Positions 8,659 through 18,384 of a stretch of DNA of 64,000 bases are shown here, piece after piece. The position numbers and the translations under genes are program-made. Within the stretch, counting starts at the first letter, position 1. Every line of letters starts with the position of its first letter. This DNA comes from Clostridium septicum (GTDB taxonomy: Bacteria; Bacillota; Clostridia; Clostridiales; Clostridiaceae), in contig NZ_CP023671.1 in assembly GCF_003606265.1 (NCBI RefSeq), positions 3,100,001 to 3,164,000 of the forward strand, written 5' to 3'. The notes beneath the pieces are model-generated. The model saw nothing but the letters and a program-made list of their open reading frames with translations, did not search any database and was not told the DNA's origin.

Positions 8659-9891
8659 ATGAATTTTAATGAATTATTAAAAGATGATGAATTAATTTAT
8701 GAATTAGTAGAAAAAGAATTAGATAGACAAAGAAATGGTATTGAACTTATTGCCTCAGAAAATTTTGCTTCAAAAGCAGTTATGGAAGCTATGGGATCAT
8801 ATTTAACTAACAAATATGCAGAAGGATATCCAAATAAAAGATATTATGGTGGATGTCATATAGTAGACGAAGTTGAAGAAATAGCAAGAGAAAGGGTAAA
8901 AAAATTATTTAATGCTGAACATGCAAATGTTCAACCACATTCTGGTTCTCAAGCCAATATGGCAGTTTATTTATCTATATTAGAACCAGGAGATACTGTT
9001 TTAGGAATGGATTTAAGTCATGGTGGACATTTAACTCATGGGTCACCAGTAAACTTTTCAGGAAAATTATTTAACTTTGTTTCATATGGAGTAGATAAAA
9101 AAACAGAAGTAATAGATTATGATGTTGTTAGAAAACTTGCTTTAGAACATAAACCTAAACTTATAGTTGCAGGAGCTAGCGCATACTCAAGAATTATAGA
9201 TTTTAAAAAATTTAAAGAAATTTGTGATGAAGTAGGAGCATTATTAATGGTTGATATGGCTCATATAGCAGGTCTTATTGCGGCTGGATTACATCCATCA
9301 CCAGTTCCATATGCAGATTTTGTAACATCAACTACTCATAAAACATTAAGGGGACCAAGAGGGGGGCTAATTCTTTGTAAAGAAAAGTATGCAAAACAAT
9401 TAGATAAAAATATTTTCCCTGGAATTCAAGGTGGACCATTAATGCATATAATAGCAGCAAAAGCAGTATGCTTTAAAGAAGCATTAGATCCAAGTTATAA
9501 AACTTATATGGAAAATGTAGTAGATAATTGTAAAGCTTTATCAGATGAATTAATAAAACATGGATTTAATATAGTATCAGGAGGAACAGATAATCATTTA
9601 ATACTTGTTGATTTAACAAATAAAGATATAACAGGTAAAGATGCTGAGAATGTACTTGATAGTATAGGAATAACAGTTAATAAAAATACTGTTCCTAACG
9701 AAACAAGAAGTCCATTTGTAACATCAGGAATAAGAATAGGTACTCCTGCAGTTACTACACGAGGATTTAATGCAGAAGATATGAAAGAAATAGCATCAAT
9801 AATTAATGATGCCCTTTCAAATACGGATATTGATGTAGAATTACTTAGAAATAGAGTTAAGGGATTATGTGATAAACATTCTCTTTACTAA
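8659..9891 (+). CDS. glyA: Serine hydroxymethyltransferase
   Basis: A 410-residue PLP enzyme that converts serine and tetrahydrofolate to glycine and 5,10-methylene-THF, the main one-carbon source. Full family length. Recognisable blocks are [24 protein letters not shown] (substrate and PLP contacts), HGGHLTHG and [12 protein letters not shown], with Lys228 as the Schiff-base lysine. The start is set at 8659, with GGGGTG ending six bases before it; an upstream in-frame codon would begin at the edge of the IS. The IS6-like element ends 24 bases upstream of this start, so only the ribosome site remains of its native leader. Expression must now depend on read-through or a new promoter. Confidence 0.97.
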   Translation: MNFNELLKDDELIYELVEKELDRQRNGIELIASENFASKAVMEAMGSYLTNKYAEGYPNKRYYGGCHIVDEVEEIARERVKKLFNAEHANVQPHSGSQANMAVYLSILEPGDTVLGMDLSHGGHLTHGSPVNFSGKLFNFVSYGVDKKTEVIDYDVVRKLALEHKPKLIVAGASAYSRIIDFKKFKEICDEVGALLMVDMAHIAGLIAAGLHPSPVPYADFVTSTTHKTLRGPRGGLILCKEKYAKQLDKNIFPGIQGGPLMHIIAAKAVCFKEALDPSYKTYMENVVDNCKALSDELIKHGFNIVSGGTDNHLILVDLTNKDITGKDAENVLDSIGITVNKNTVPNETRSPFVTSGIRIGTPAVTTRGFNAEDMKEIASIINDALSNTDIDVELLRNRVKGLCDKHSLY

Positions 9892-9901
9892 AATTATTGA
9901 A

Positions 9902-9947
9902 ATAGATAAATAAAGGTATTTTATACTTTTATTTATCTATTTTTTTA
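9902..9947 (+). terminator. Terminator after glyA
   Basis: A 13-bp AT-rich perfect stem (9902-9914 with 9928-9940) is followed by a run of seven to eight T. Confidence 0.8.
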
Positions 9948-10020
9948 TAAAAATATAGAATAAGTAAATAAATTTTAAAGATCAACAATATAATAAAGTA
10001 ATGAATGTTTGGAGGAAGAT

Positions 10021-11478
10021 ATGTCAAGAAGAAATGAAGTTAGAGATCAATATCTAACAACTAATCAAGGAGCACCAATTACTAATGATAAAAATTCATT
10101 AACAGTAGGAGATAACGGACCTGTTTTACTTAAGGATACTAATTTAATAGAAAAATTAGCTCATTTTGATAGAGAAAGAATTCCAGATAGGGTAGCACAT
10201 GCAAAGGGTTCAAGTGCACATGGATACTTTAAACTATATAATTCTATGAAGGAATATACTAAAGCAAAGGTATTTACAGATACAAAAAATATAACACCAG
10301 TGATTGTAAGATTTTCAACTGTAGTAGGATCTAAAGGGTCGGCAGAAACAGCTAGAGATCCAAGGGGGTTTGCCGTTAAGTTTTATACAGAGGAGGGAAA
10401 TTATGATTTAGTTGGTAATGATATTCCTGTATTCTTTATAAGAGATGCAATAAAATTTCCAGATATGTTTCATGCTTTTAGACCATCACCAGTTACTGAT
10501 TTAATGGATAAAAATAGGTTTTGGGATTTTATAGTGAATTCTCCGGAGTCAACACATATGATTACTTGGGTATTTTCTGATAAGGGAACAAGAAAAAGTT
10601 TTATTCATATGCCTGGTTTTGGAGTTAATACATTTGTGTGGGTAAATGACAAAGGAAAAAGAATGTATGTTAAATACCATTGGATTCCAATGGCTGGAGA
10701 CGAGACAATTGATAGAAAAGAAGCTGAAAAATTAGCAGGTTCAGACCCTGATATTGCTACAAGAGAATTATATGATGTTTTGAATAATGGAGAAGAGGTA
10801 GAATACGAACTTGCAGTACAGCTTATGGATCCTATTTTAGAAGACTCATTATCATTTAATCCAATTGATGCAACTAAAGTATGGCCAGAAGATAAGTTTC
10901 CTTTAATGAAAGTAGGTAAATTAGTATTAACACATCCTCCAACTAATTTTTTTGAAGAATCAGAACAAGTAGCATTTGCTCCAGGAAATTTTGTTCCAGG
11001 AATAGAAGCGTCAAATTGTAAGCTATTACAGGGGAGATTATTTTCATATCCAGATTCACAAAGATATAGATTGGGTACAAACTTTACACAACTGCCAATA
11101 AACAAGCCTAAAGTACCAGTGGTAAATAATCAAAGGGCAGGAAATATGCAGTATGATAAGCATTCAGGCATTGTTGATTACAATCCTAATTTGCTAAATG
11201 ATGGCAATCCAGAACCTACAAAGGAAAAAGGAAAAGTTTGCTTAGAATATGTAGAAGGATATATAGAGCAAAAACCTATAGAAAAGGAAAATGACTTTCA
11301 ACAAGCAGGAGGACAATATAGATCATACAACAAAATTGAGAGAGAACATTTAATTGATAATATAGTTAATGATCTTAAGGAAGTAGATAAGAGAATACAA
11401 TTAAAAGCAATAGAAAATTTTATGAAAGCAGATAAGGAGTTTGGAACTAGAGTTAAATTAGGACTATGTTTAAGATAA
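10021..11478 (+). CDS. katA: Haem catalase (monofunctional)
   Basis: A 485-residue small-subunit haem catalase that turns hydrogen peroxide into water and oxygen in the cytoplasm. The distal His lies in RVAHAKGSSAHGYF (His60). The NDIPVFFIRDAIKFPD block is typical, and the proximal haem ligand is Tyr343 in RLFSYPDSQRYRLGTN. Length and motif order are complete. I choose ATG 10021 because GGAGGA at 10011-10016 sits just upstream; an in-frame TTG at 10009 would overlap that site. It is a single-gene unit flanked by terminators. Catalase is unusual among strict anaerobes and suggests some aerotolerance. No PerR-like operator could be recognised upstream. Confidence 0.96.
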   Translation: MSRRNEVRDQYLTTNQGAPITNDKNSLTVGDNGPVLLKDTNLIEKLAHFDRERIPDRVAHAKGSSAHGYFKLYNSMKEYTKAKVFTDTKNITPVIVRFSTVVGSKGSAETARDPRGFAVKFYTEEGNYDLVGNDIPVFFIRDAIKFPDMFHAFRPSPVTDLMDKNRFWDFIVNSPESTHMITWVFSDKGTRKSFIHMPGFGVNTFVWVNDKGKRMYVKYHWIPMAGDETIDRKEAEKLAGSDPDIATRELYDVLNNGEEVEYELAVQLMDPILEDSLSFNPIDATKVWPEDKFPLMKVGKLVLTHPPTNFFEESEQVAFAPGNFVPGIEASNCKLLQGRLFSYPDSQRYRLGTNFTQLPINKPKVPVVNNQRAGNMQYDKHSGIVDYNPNLLNDGNPEPTKEKGKVCLEYVEGYIEQKPIEKENDFQQAGGQYRSYNKIEREHLIDNIVNDLKEVDKRIQLKAIENFMKADKEFGTRVKLGLCLR

Positions 11479-11488
11479 AATTTATAAT

Positions 11489-11522
11489 AAAAGTCATATG
11501 AAATATAATTCATATGACTTTT
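11489..11522. terminator. Bidirectional terminator between katA and the radical SAM gene
   Basis: A 14-bp perfect stem (11489-11502 with 11509-11522) with A- and T-rich ends lies between converging genes. Confidence 0.87.
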
Positions 11523-11528
11523 ATTAAT

Positions 11529-12434
11529 TTAAACACCTTCATTATTAAAGTCTGGTATAAAGCTTTTAGAATTAGTTCCAGTGTCTTGAATAAATCCATT
11601 TTTAACTCCTAATTCAATAGAGTAATCAATAAGAGAATCATAATGTTTGGGATTAAGAGGTTTATTAATTTCAGGATATTTAATTGAATCATACATAGGG
11701 GTATATTGATTCATTAATGAAATATAAACTTTATTACCAAATTTATTATAAATAGTATCAATTACCTTTTTTGAATCAAAAAGTAGCCCAGGAAGCATAA
11801 GATGACGAATTATAACACCTTTTTGAATAATTCCATTTTCATTAAATATTGGTTCATCAACTTGGTTAAACATTTCCTCAAGTATAGTGAGTAAATTTTT
11901 AGAATACCCTTTTATCTTCGAATACTTTAATGAATATTTATCGTTAAAGTATTTAAAATCTGGAAGATATACATCTATATAACCATTTAACCTTTTTATA
12001 GTATCTAAAGAATCTATACCATTTGTATTATATATTATAGGTAAATATAATCCTTTATTTTTAGCAATATTTAAAGCCTCTATGATTTGAGGAACATAGT
12101 GAGTTGGTGTTACTAAATTTATATTATGAGCACCTTTTTCTTGTAACTCTAGGAAAATTTCTGATAATCTTTCAATAGAAATTTCTTTTCCAAGCCCATC
12201 ATTTGATATAATATGATTTTGACAAAATACACATTTAAGATTACAGTTCGAGAAAAATACGGTTCCAGAGCCATTTTTTCCAGAGATACAAGGCTCTTCC
12301 CAAAGGTGGAGATATGCTTTTGCAACTCTTAATTTATTACTTGAATTACAAAATCCAACCTTTCCAGAATTTCTATCTATAGAACAATTTCTTATACATA
12401 AATTACAGTTATTTAATATTTTCATAGCTTCCAA
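11529..12434 (-). CDS. PflX-like radical SAM protein (COG1313)
   Basis: A 301-residue radical SAM protein. The cluster motif CNLKCVFCQNHIIS gives the CX3CX2C that binds the 4Fe-4S cluster for SAM cleavage. It is preceded by another Cys-rich block, CNLCIRNCSIDRNSGKVGFC, as in the pyruvate-formate-lyase-activase-like group called PflX. The substrate of this group is not known, and no glycyl radical enzyme lies nearby. The start is a TTG at 12434 with GAGGTG six bases upstream; the ATG three codons later is also possible. It faces katA across a shared terminator and is probably unrelated to it. Confidence 0.88.
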   Translation of the reverse strand: MEAMKILNNCNLCIRNCSIDRNSGKVGFCNSSNKLRVAKAYLHLWEEPCISGKNGSGTVFFSNCNLKCVFCQNHIISNDGLGKEISIERLSEIFLELQEKGAHNINLVTPTHYVPQIIEALNIAKNKGLYLPIIYNTNGIDSLDTIKRLNGYIDVYLPDFKYFNDKYSLKYSKIKGYSKNLLTILEEMFNQVDEPIFNENGIIQKGVIIRHLMLPGLLFDSKKVIDTIYNKFGNKVYISLMNQYTPMYDSIKYPEINKPLNPKHYDSLIDYSIELGVKNGFIQDTGTNSKSFIPDFNNEGV

Positions 12435-12590
12435 TTAAAACACCTCTTTATAATTATAACATCATTTTATAAATTTGAAGATATGTTATGAAATAATAAA
12501 AATATAAATGATGGTAAAAATTATATAGAAATATTAAGAATTTGATAATATTTACGAAATTATAATAGGAAATAAAGGAGGAGAGTAGTT

Positions 12591-14060
12591 ATGAAAATAG
12601 GGGGGAATGAAGCTACTAATAAATGTTTTGTAATGGCAACAACAGCTTTAGCAGCAGTAAATACTATTGGTCTAGTAAGCATGATAAAAAGAAATACAAT
12701 GGAATTAAAATTTGCAGTACTAACAATGTTAATAATATTAATTTCAACAAGTACAATGTTTTTTAGATACTTAAAGGATAAAAATAATATTAAAATTAGA
12801 CATATAGTAGGGACTCCATATGCCGTAGTTTACGGGCTTACACTTTTTGCTACAAATTCTATAGTAGCACCTATTACTATAGTACCATTAATAGTTATTT
12901 GTATGGTATATTTAGATGAAAAGTATTTAGTGATTCCAATAGTAGGGGCAAGTATTTTGAACTTAATTTGGAGTTATTTAAAAATGGGAAATCCAATAAC
13001 AGACTCATATATTTTATTACAACTTGTAAGTATAATTATGTTTTTTATAATGGCATATGTAGTAGCAAAAATTTCTAATAAAATCAGAAAAACAGCTAAT
13101 GAGGAATCATTAAAGACTATAGAATTAGTTGAAGAACAAAATAAAATAATAGAAGGCGTAAAAGATGCAATTGAATTATTAAACAAAAATACTCAATCTA
13201 TTTCATGTTTTTTTACTACTATAGAAAGTTCTTCAAGTGATATTCAAAGTGCAATAGGAGAAATATTAAATGGATGCGAAAATTCCACTAAAAGTATTGA
13301 TAAACAAAATAGAGCAACTAGTAATATAAAGAAAGAAATAGAAGATGCAGTAATAAGTTCAAAGGATATGGAAAACAATTTCAATGAAAGTCAAACCACA
13401 TTTATTAAAACATTTGAGATAGTAGATGCTTTAAGTAAGAAATCAGATATAATAAAAGCTAAGAATGAAAAAGTGTCAAAAACATCAAATAATTTGAAAG
13501 AAAAGGCTAAGAAGGTATTATCAATAATATATATAATACAAAGTATATCAGAAAAAACAAATTTATTGGCATTAAATGCAGCCATTGAATCAGCAAGAGC
13601 AGGAGAGTTTGGAAAGGGATTTTCTGTTGTTGCTGAAGAAATTAGAAAGCTTGCAGAACAAAGCAAAAAATCATCAGAAGAGATAAATAATATATTACAA
13701 GAGTTAGAAAAAGAGGTTGTTAATGTAGCAGAATCAATTTTAGAAGTTACAGAAATAATAAAAGAAGAAGAAGTTTTAGTGAAAGATACTACAATAAATC
13801 TTGAAAATTTAAAATTAGATATAGATGAAGTTGCAAGTAAAGTTCAATCTGTAAATGAAAAAATTAATAGTATAAATAGAGATAATGTAAAGGTTAGTGA
13901 AGGTATTATGAATGTAGCATCAGTTTCAGAACAAACTTTAGCTAATTCTCAAAATACAAGCTCTATAGTAAATTTATTATTTAAAGAAGTTATTAACTCA
14001 AAAGATTCCTTAAATGAGTTAGTTACTTTATCAGAGAGATTGAATGAGTATGTTCAATAA
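12591..14060 (+). CDS. Methyl-accepting chemotaxis-type protein lacking an extracellular sensor
   Basis: A 489-residue membrane receptor. Five to six closely spaced hydrophobic helices fill residues 1-165 with no sizeable outside domain. A long coiled-coil signalling domain follows. Its hairpin tip reads [20 protein letters not shown], then [18 protein letters not shown], the universally conserved CheA/CheW-binding region. Such receptors usually sense membrane state, small permeating molecules or energy level rather than a periplasmic ligand. GGAGGAGAG precedes the ATG. No che or flagellar genes are in the window, so its pathway cannot be inferred here. Confidence 0.9.
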   Translation: MKIGGNEATNKCFVMATTALAAVNTIGLVSMIKRNTMELKFAVLTMLIILISTSTMFFRYLKDKNNIKIRHIVGTPYAVVYGLTLFATNSIVAPITIVPLIVICMVYLDEKYLVIPIVGASILNLIWSYLKMGNPITDSYILLQLVSIIMFFIMAYVVAKISNKIRKTANEESLKTIELVEEQNKIIEGVKDAIELLNKNTQSISCFFTTIESSSSDIQSAIGEILNGCENSTKSIDKQNRATSNIKKEIEDAVISSKDMENNFNESQTTFIKTFEIVDALSKKSDIIKAKNEKVSKTSNNLKEKAKKVLSIIYIIQSISEKTNLLALNAAIESARAGEFGKGFSVVAEEIRKLAEQSKKSSEEINNILQELEKEVVNVAESILEVTEIIKEEEVLVKDTTINLENLKLDIDEVASKVQSVNEKINSINRDNVKVSEGIMNVASVSEQTLANSQNTSSIVNLLFKEVINSKDSLNELVTLSERLNEYVQ

Positions 14061-14142
14061 TAATTACCATTAAAAAATGATTTAATTAACTATAAAATGA
14101 TATAATATAAATAACTAATTTAACAATAAAGGAGAATTTTAA

Positions 14143-14895
14143 ATGAAGCTTATATCATGGAATGTTAATGGAATTAGAGCTTGTGTTACAAAAGGTTTTT
14201 TGGATTTTTTTAATGAAGTAGATGCAGATATCTTTTGTATTCAAGAAAGTAAGTTACAAGAAGGACAAATAGACTTAGATTTAAAAGGATATTATCAATA
14301 TTGGAATTATGCTAAGAAAAAGGGATATTCAGGAACTGCAATATTTACTAAGAAAAGACCATTAAATGTTAAATATGGGCTAGGAATTGAGGAACATGAT
14401 AATGAAGGAAGAGTAATCACATTAGAGTTTGAAGATTTTTATATGATAACAGTTTATACACCAAACTCACAAAATGAACTTGCAAGATTAAATTATAGAA
14501 TGGAATGGGAAGATGCTTTTAGAGAATATTTAAAACAATTAGATTTAATTAAACCTGTTATTGTATGCGGAGACCTAAATGTTGCACATAATGAAATTGA
14601 TCTTAAAAATCCTAAAAATAATAGAAGAAATGCAGGTTTTACAGATGAAGAAAGAAGTAAACTTACTGAACTATTAAACGTAGGATTCATAGATTCATTT
14701 AGACATTTTAACCCAGATGTTGAAGGAATATATTCTTGGTGGTCTTATAGATTTAATGCAAGAAAAAATAATGCAGGATGGAGAATTGATTATTTTTTAG
14801 TATCAAATAAACTTAAAGATAGACTAGTTGGTGCTGATATACATACAAGTGTGTTAGGATCAGATCATTGTCCTGTTGAATTACAATTAAAATAA
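14143..14895 (+). CDS. xth: Exodeoxyribonuclease III / AP endonuclease
   Basis: A 250-residue Mg2+-dependent nuclease of the exonuclease III family that cuts DNA at abasic sites in base-excision repair. Motifs in order: SWNVNGIRA, IFCIQESKLQ (metal Glu), YSGTAIFTKK, VYTPNSQ, CGDLNVAHNEIDLKNPK, GWRIDYFLVS and the closing GSDHCPVEL with the catalytic His. Full family length. AAAGGAG lies 7-8 bases before the start. It appears as a single gene with its own terminator. Confidence 0.96.
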   Translation: MKLISWNVNGIRACVTKGFLDFFNEVDADIFCIQESKLQEGQIDLDLKGYYQYWNYAKKKGYSGTAIFTKKRPLNVKYGLGIEEHDNEGRVITLEFEDFYMITVYTPNSQNELARLNYRMEWEDAFREYLKQLDLIKPVIVCGDLNVAHNEIDLKNPKNNRRNAGFTDEERSKLTELLNVGFIDSFRHFNPDVEGIYSWWSYRFNARKNNAGWRIDYFLVSNKLKDRLVGADIHTSVLGSDHCPVELQLK

Positions 14896-14907
14896 TATTA
14901 TTTTTAG

Positions 14908-14935
14908 AATAGAGTTTTTAAAACTCTATTTTTTT
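14908..14935 (+). terminator. Terminator after exonuclease III
   Basis: A 10-bp stem (14908-14917 with 14921-14930) is followed by a T-run. Confidence 0.85.
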
Positions 14936-15105
14936 GTACTAATATTGAAATAAAAATGCACATTTATGTTATTGGATAAATTTAACTTTATATAAGAAAG
15001 CAGTTAATGTGCTTTAAATTACAACATTAATAGAAATTACAAAAGAGAGCTTTATATATTATCATATTAGTAAAGTGAACGAGAAAGAATTTTTGAGGTG
15101 AAATT

Positions 15106-16023
15106 ATGAAGAATAATAATAAAGAAAGTAAAATATTAAAATTATCGGTAATAAGTACAATGTTTTTTGCTGTTTTAGGAGTTACGTGGGGTTGACTGAT
15201 TAAATCTGAAATGATAATGTTCGATGGAATATATTCTTTTATAAGTGTAATATTATCATTAGCAGCTTTAGTTGTATGTAATATAATAAAAGAAAAAGAT
15301 AATAAAGATTTTCCTTTTGGTAAATATATATTAGAACCATTAGTTATATGCATTAATTCAATAGTATTAATTATAATGTGTTTATACTCTTTATATGAAG
15401 CTTATAATGCTTTAATTTCTGGAGGAAATCCAATAAATGCTGGTTCAGCAATTATGTACTCTATTATTTCTGTTGTAGGATGTGGATTGTTTTATTTATT
15501 AATTAAAAAAGTAGAAAATGAAAGTAATTCAGAACTTATAAAAACTCAAAGTATGCAATGGCTTATGGATGGAATATTAAGTGCAGCAGTACTTATAGGA
15601 TTTATTATTGCTATTATAATATTAAAAACTCCAATGGCATCATTAGCTAACTATATAGATCCTTTAATGGTTATGGTAACATCAATATTTTTCTTAAAAG
15701 CACCAATTAAAATACTTAAAAGTAGTTTTAAAGAAATTATTGGAGCAAGAATTCCGGAAGAAATTAGTGTTGAAGTGGAGAAACAAGTTCAAGTTATAAA
15801 AAAAGAATATAATTTTATACAAGCAGTAACAAAGGTATTAAAAATAGGAAGAAGTGTAAAAATAGAAATTAATTTTATTTTAAATGATGAAAATAATAAT
15901 ATCTCTTTAGAAGAAATGAATAGTATTAAAACTAAATTATATTCTGATATAGATAGTGAAAATTATTTTAAAGATATGAAAGTTTTATTTAGTACAAATA
16001 AAACAGTAGTTAAAGTTGCATAA
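15106..16023 (+). pseudogene. Cation-efflux (CDF-type) transporter interrupted by in-frame TGA
   Basis: A 306-codon frame begins at ATG 15106 with GAGGTG seven bases upstream and runs to TAA at 16023, but codon 30 (15193-15195) is TGA. Before it the protein reads FFAVLGVTWG, after it LIKSEMIMFDGIYSFISVIL, so homology continues in the same frame on both sides. The family is the cation diffusion facilitator group (Zn/Fe/Mn efflux): FDGIYS, a DFPFGKYILEP block in place of HPFGH, about six membrane helices and a soluble C-terminal domain. A shorter product from ATG 15211 would lack the first helix and has no good ribosome site. A single base change (for instance TGG to TGA) would explain it. Read-through is possible but unsupported. 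Confidence 0.83.
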
Positions 16024-16076
16024 AAGCATATACTGATTAGTATACTAGAATGTAATTAAACTACAGGGGTGAAGTT

Positions 16077-17039
16077 GTGTCTATAAAAGAAATTCAATAT
16101 AGGTTACCAGATGATTTTATAAAAATTTTAGAGAAAATATTTACTAGATGTCAGTTAGATACAATTTACAAAAGTTATGAAAATGGAAGAAGTACTACCT
16201 TTAGAGTTAATAAACTTAAAGGAAATACTAAAGAAGTTATGGATGAGTTAAGTAGCCATAGAATAAAGGCTGTTAATTATTCAAAATTAAATAATACTTT
16301 TATTATAAAAGGGAGTAAGGAGAGTAGCTTAAAGAAACTTAAGATATATAATGAGGGAAAGATATATCTTCAAAATATTTCTTCAATGTTACCTCCTTTA
16401 TTTTTAGATGTGAAAGAAGGACAAACTATATTAGATATGTGTGCTGCACCAGGTGGAAAAAGTCTTCTTATGGCTGATATGACATCTAATAAAGCAACAA
16501 TATTTGCAAATGATATAAATGAAATAAGAAGAGAAAGACTAAATTATAATGCTGAAAAGCAGGGGGCAGAATCAATTATAATTTTAGGAACAGATGGTAG
16601 AACTATAGGTAAACGTTTAAATGATTATTTTGATAGAATACTTTTAGATGCCCCTTGTTCAGGCGAAGGAATAATTCATATAAGAAATTTTAGAAAATTT
16701 AATGGATGGACAGAAAAAAGAGTAAGGAATTGCGTTAAGTTACAAAAGCAATTAATAGAAAGTGCTTATAATGCGTTAAAGGAAAATGGTGTTATGATAT
16801 ATTCTACATGTACATTAAATCCATTTGAAAATGAAGAAATTGTTGAGTATATATTAAATAAGCATAAGGATTTAAAACTTGAAAAGATAAATTTAGATTT
16901 ACCTAATGTAATAAGAGGAATAACAAGATATGAAGATAAGTTTTATAGGAAAGATTTAAAAAATTCTATTAGAATTATTCCAAATGAAATATTTGAAGGA
17001 TTTTTTATAGCTAAATTTAGAAAAATTAATAGCTATTAA
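16077..17039 (+). CDS. RsmB/RsmF-type RNA cytosine-5 methyltransferase
   Basis: A 320-residue NOP2/Sun-family enzyme that uses SAM to methylate cytosine in RNA, probably rRNA. The SAM site is LDMCAAPGGKS. The two catalytic Cys are in LDAPCSGEG (motif IV) and YSTCTLNPFENEE (motif VI). The N-terminal substrate-binding part is short and no C-terminal RNA domain like that of E. coli RsmF is present. The start is GTG 16077 with GGGGTG upstream. The target base is unknown. It lies 53 bases after the broken efflux gene and ends at a strong bidirectional terminator. Confidence 0.9.
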   Translation: MSIKEIQYRLPDDFIKILEKIFTRCQLDTIYKSYENGRSTTFRVNKLKGNTKEVMDELSSHRIKAVNYSKLNNTFIIKGSKESSLKKLKIYNEGKIYLQNISSMLPPLFLDVKEGQTILDMCAAPGGKSLLMADMTSNKATIFANDINEIRRERLNYNAEKQGAESIIILGTDGRTIGKRLNDYFDRILLDAPCSGEGIIHIRNFRKFNGWTEKRVRNCVKLQKQLIESAYNALKENGVMIYSTCTLNPFENEEIVEYILNKHKDLKLEKINLDLPNVIRGITRYEDKFYRKDLKNSIRIIPNEIFEGFFIAKFRKINSY

Positions 17040-17040
17040 T

Positions 17041-17076
17041 AAGAAAAGAGTAATAAAATTTTATTACTCTTTTCTT
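17041..17076. terminator. Bidirectional terminator, 18-bp perfect palindrome
   Basis: 17041-17058 pairs perfectly with 17059-17076 between converging genes. Confidence 0.88.
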
Positions 17077-17077
17077 A

Positions 17078-18235
17078 TTAATAATGTACATGTATTAAAT
17101 GAAATTTAATATTGGAATTACTCCAACCTAAATCATAAGGAACTAGCAATCTATCTGTATTATGGCAAGTTACTAAGGGATATCCTTTAGAATCAAATCC
17201 TGTTACAGTTGATATATGAGTTATTCTTCCTTTTTTCTCATAAGCTACAAAATCACCAGGACGCATATTAAATGCTGCTTTATATACTTTATTGTAATTT
17301 CCTTTAGCTATATAAGATGCTCTACCACTACCTAACATATAGTTTTTAAATCCTTGTGCGTTAAGCCAAGCTTTAGTTCCATCTTTTCCATCATAATTCC
17401 AAGCACCATTTTTTTTAAAATTACCACCTTCATGAAGAATTTGAGATGCAAAATTTGCACAATCACCTCCATCAGGATTATGATTTTTATATTTAGAATT
17501 ATATTTAAAAGTAAATTCTTCATCTTCAGAAACACCGCAATATTTATGAGCATAGTTTATTGCATTTTGAAGTCTTTCATTAGGGTTAAACTCAGGAGCA
17601 TTTCTTGATATAATATAGTCTTTAATTTCATCAGATTTTATATTATCCATATCTAAGGAATCAGCAAAAGGATCTGTGTACCATTCTTTTGTTATTATAT
17701 ATTTATCTCCATTTTTCTTTAAATTTATATAATGATTGGTTCCAAGCCTAAAATGATTTATTACGTCAGGGGAGTCTAAATAATAATAATTAAAATCAGT
17801 AGCCACATCACATATAATACCAAAAAGTCCAGGTTCTTTTTCAACAACTTTTCTAATTTTAACATTAGATTTTAAGTCTTTAAATTGAACATATTGTTTT
17901 TCAGACCAATTTATTAAATACTGGGTTTTTTTAGCTTCACTTTCATATGCCCATAAACTTACTTTTATATTTAAGTCATAAAAATTTTTTAGAAGTTCAC
18001 AGTCACCACAGACTACAGCTTCATTTCTTTCAGAAAATAATTTTTCAAGTAATCCTTTAAATTCAGCTTTAACCTTTTCAGAAGTACCAGTTCCAGATGA
18101 GCTTTCTAAAGTTTTAATTTCATCTTTAGTAAAACTAGAAGATTCTTTTTCTGTATAAGCTATAACTTTAGAAACAGGTGATGAAATTAAGGTTATTAAT
18201 ATTAAAAATGGTAATAGTTTAAACTTTTTAGCCAC
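17078..18235 (-). CDS. Secreted protein with C-terminal amidase-like (Amidase_6) domain
   Basis: A 385-residue exported protein. A signal peptide covers about residues 1-26. The middle is a poorly conserved domain. The C-terminal 160 residues match the putative amidase domain Amidase_6 (NlpC/P60-like fold): the presumed nucleophile Cys is in DGGDCANFASQ, and a His follows in ITHISTVTG. A peptidoglycan or small-peptide substrate outside the membrane is likely but unproven. The start is GTG 18235, which has AAGGAGAG eight bases upstream. It is transcribed alone, divergent from the metallophosphoesterase gene. Confidence 0.85.
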   Translation of the reverse strand: MAKKFKLLPFLILITLISSPVSKVIAYTEKESSSFTKDEIKTLESSSGTGTSEKVKAEFKGLLEKLFSERNEAVVCGDCELLKNFYDLNIKVSLWAYESEAKKTQYLINWSEKQYVQFKDLKSNVKIRKVVEKEPGLFGIICDVATDFNYYYLDSPDVINHFRLGTNHYINLKKNGDKYIITKEWYTDPFADSLDMDNIKSDEIKDYIISRNAPEFNPNERLQNAINYAHKYCGVSEDEEFTFKYNSKYKNHNPDGGDCANFASQILHEGGNFKKNGAWNYDGKDGTKAWLNAQGFKNYMLGSGRASYIAKGNYNKVYKAAFNMRPGDFVAYEKKGRITHISTVTGFDSKGYPLVTCHNTDRLLVPYDLGWSNSNIKFHLIHVHY

Positions 18236-18384
18236 AATATTCTCTCCTTTATTTAAAAAATTTTTTATAGTGTTAGTTTGTACAAAATGATTTAGATTAT
18301 ATGTAATAAAAAATATTTTTTATAAATCACAATGAAACTTCTTAGATAATAAAATATTATAATATAAATATTTAAGGGGTTTTT

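Noticed and set aside
9948..10008. PerR operator before katA
   Set aside because: No sequence close to the TTATAATNATTATAA consensus was found.
10009..10020. TTG 10009 as catalase start
   Set aside because: It would overlap the GGAGGA ribosome site of the ATG at 10021.
15193..15195. TGA as a selenocysteine codon in the efflux gene
   Set aside because: No SECIS-like hairpin directly follows and this family is not a known selenoprotein; a point mutation is simpler.
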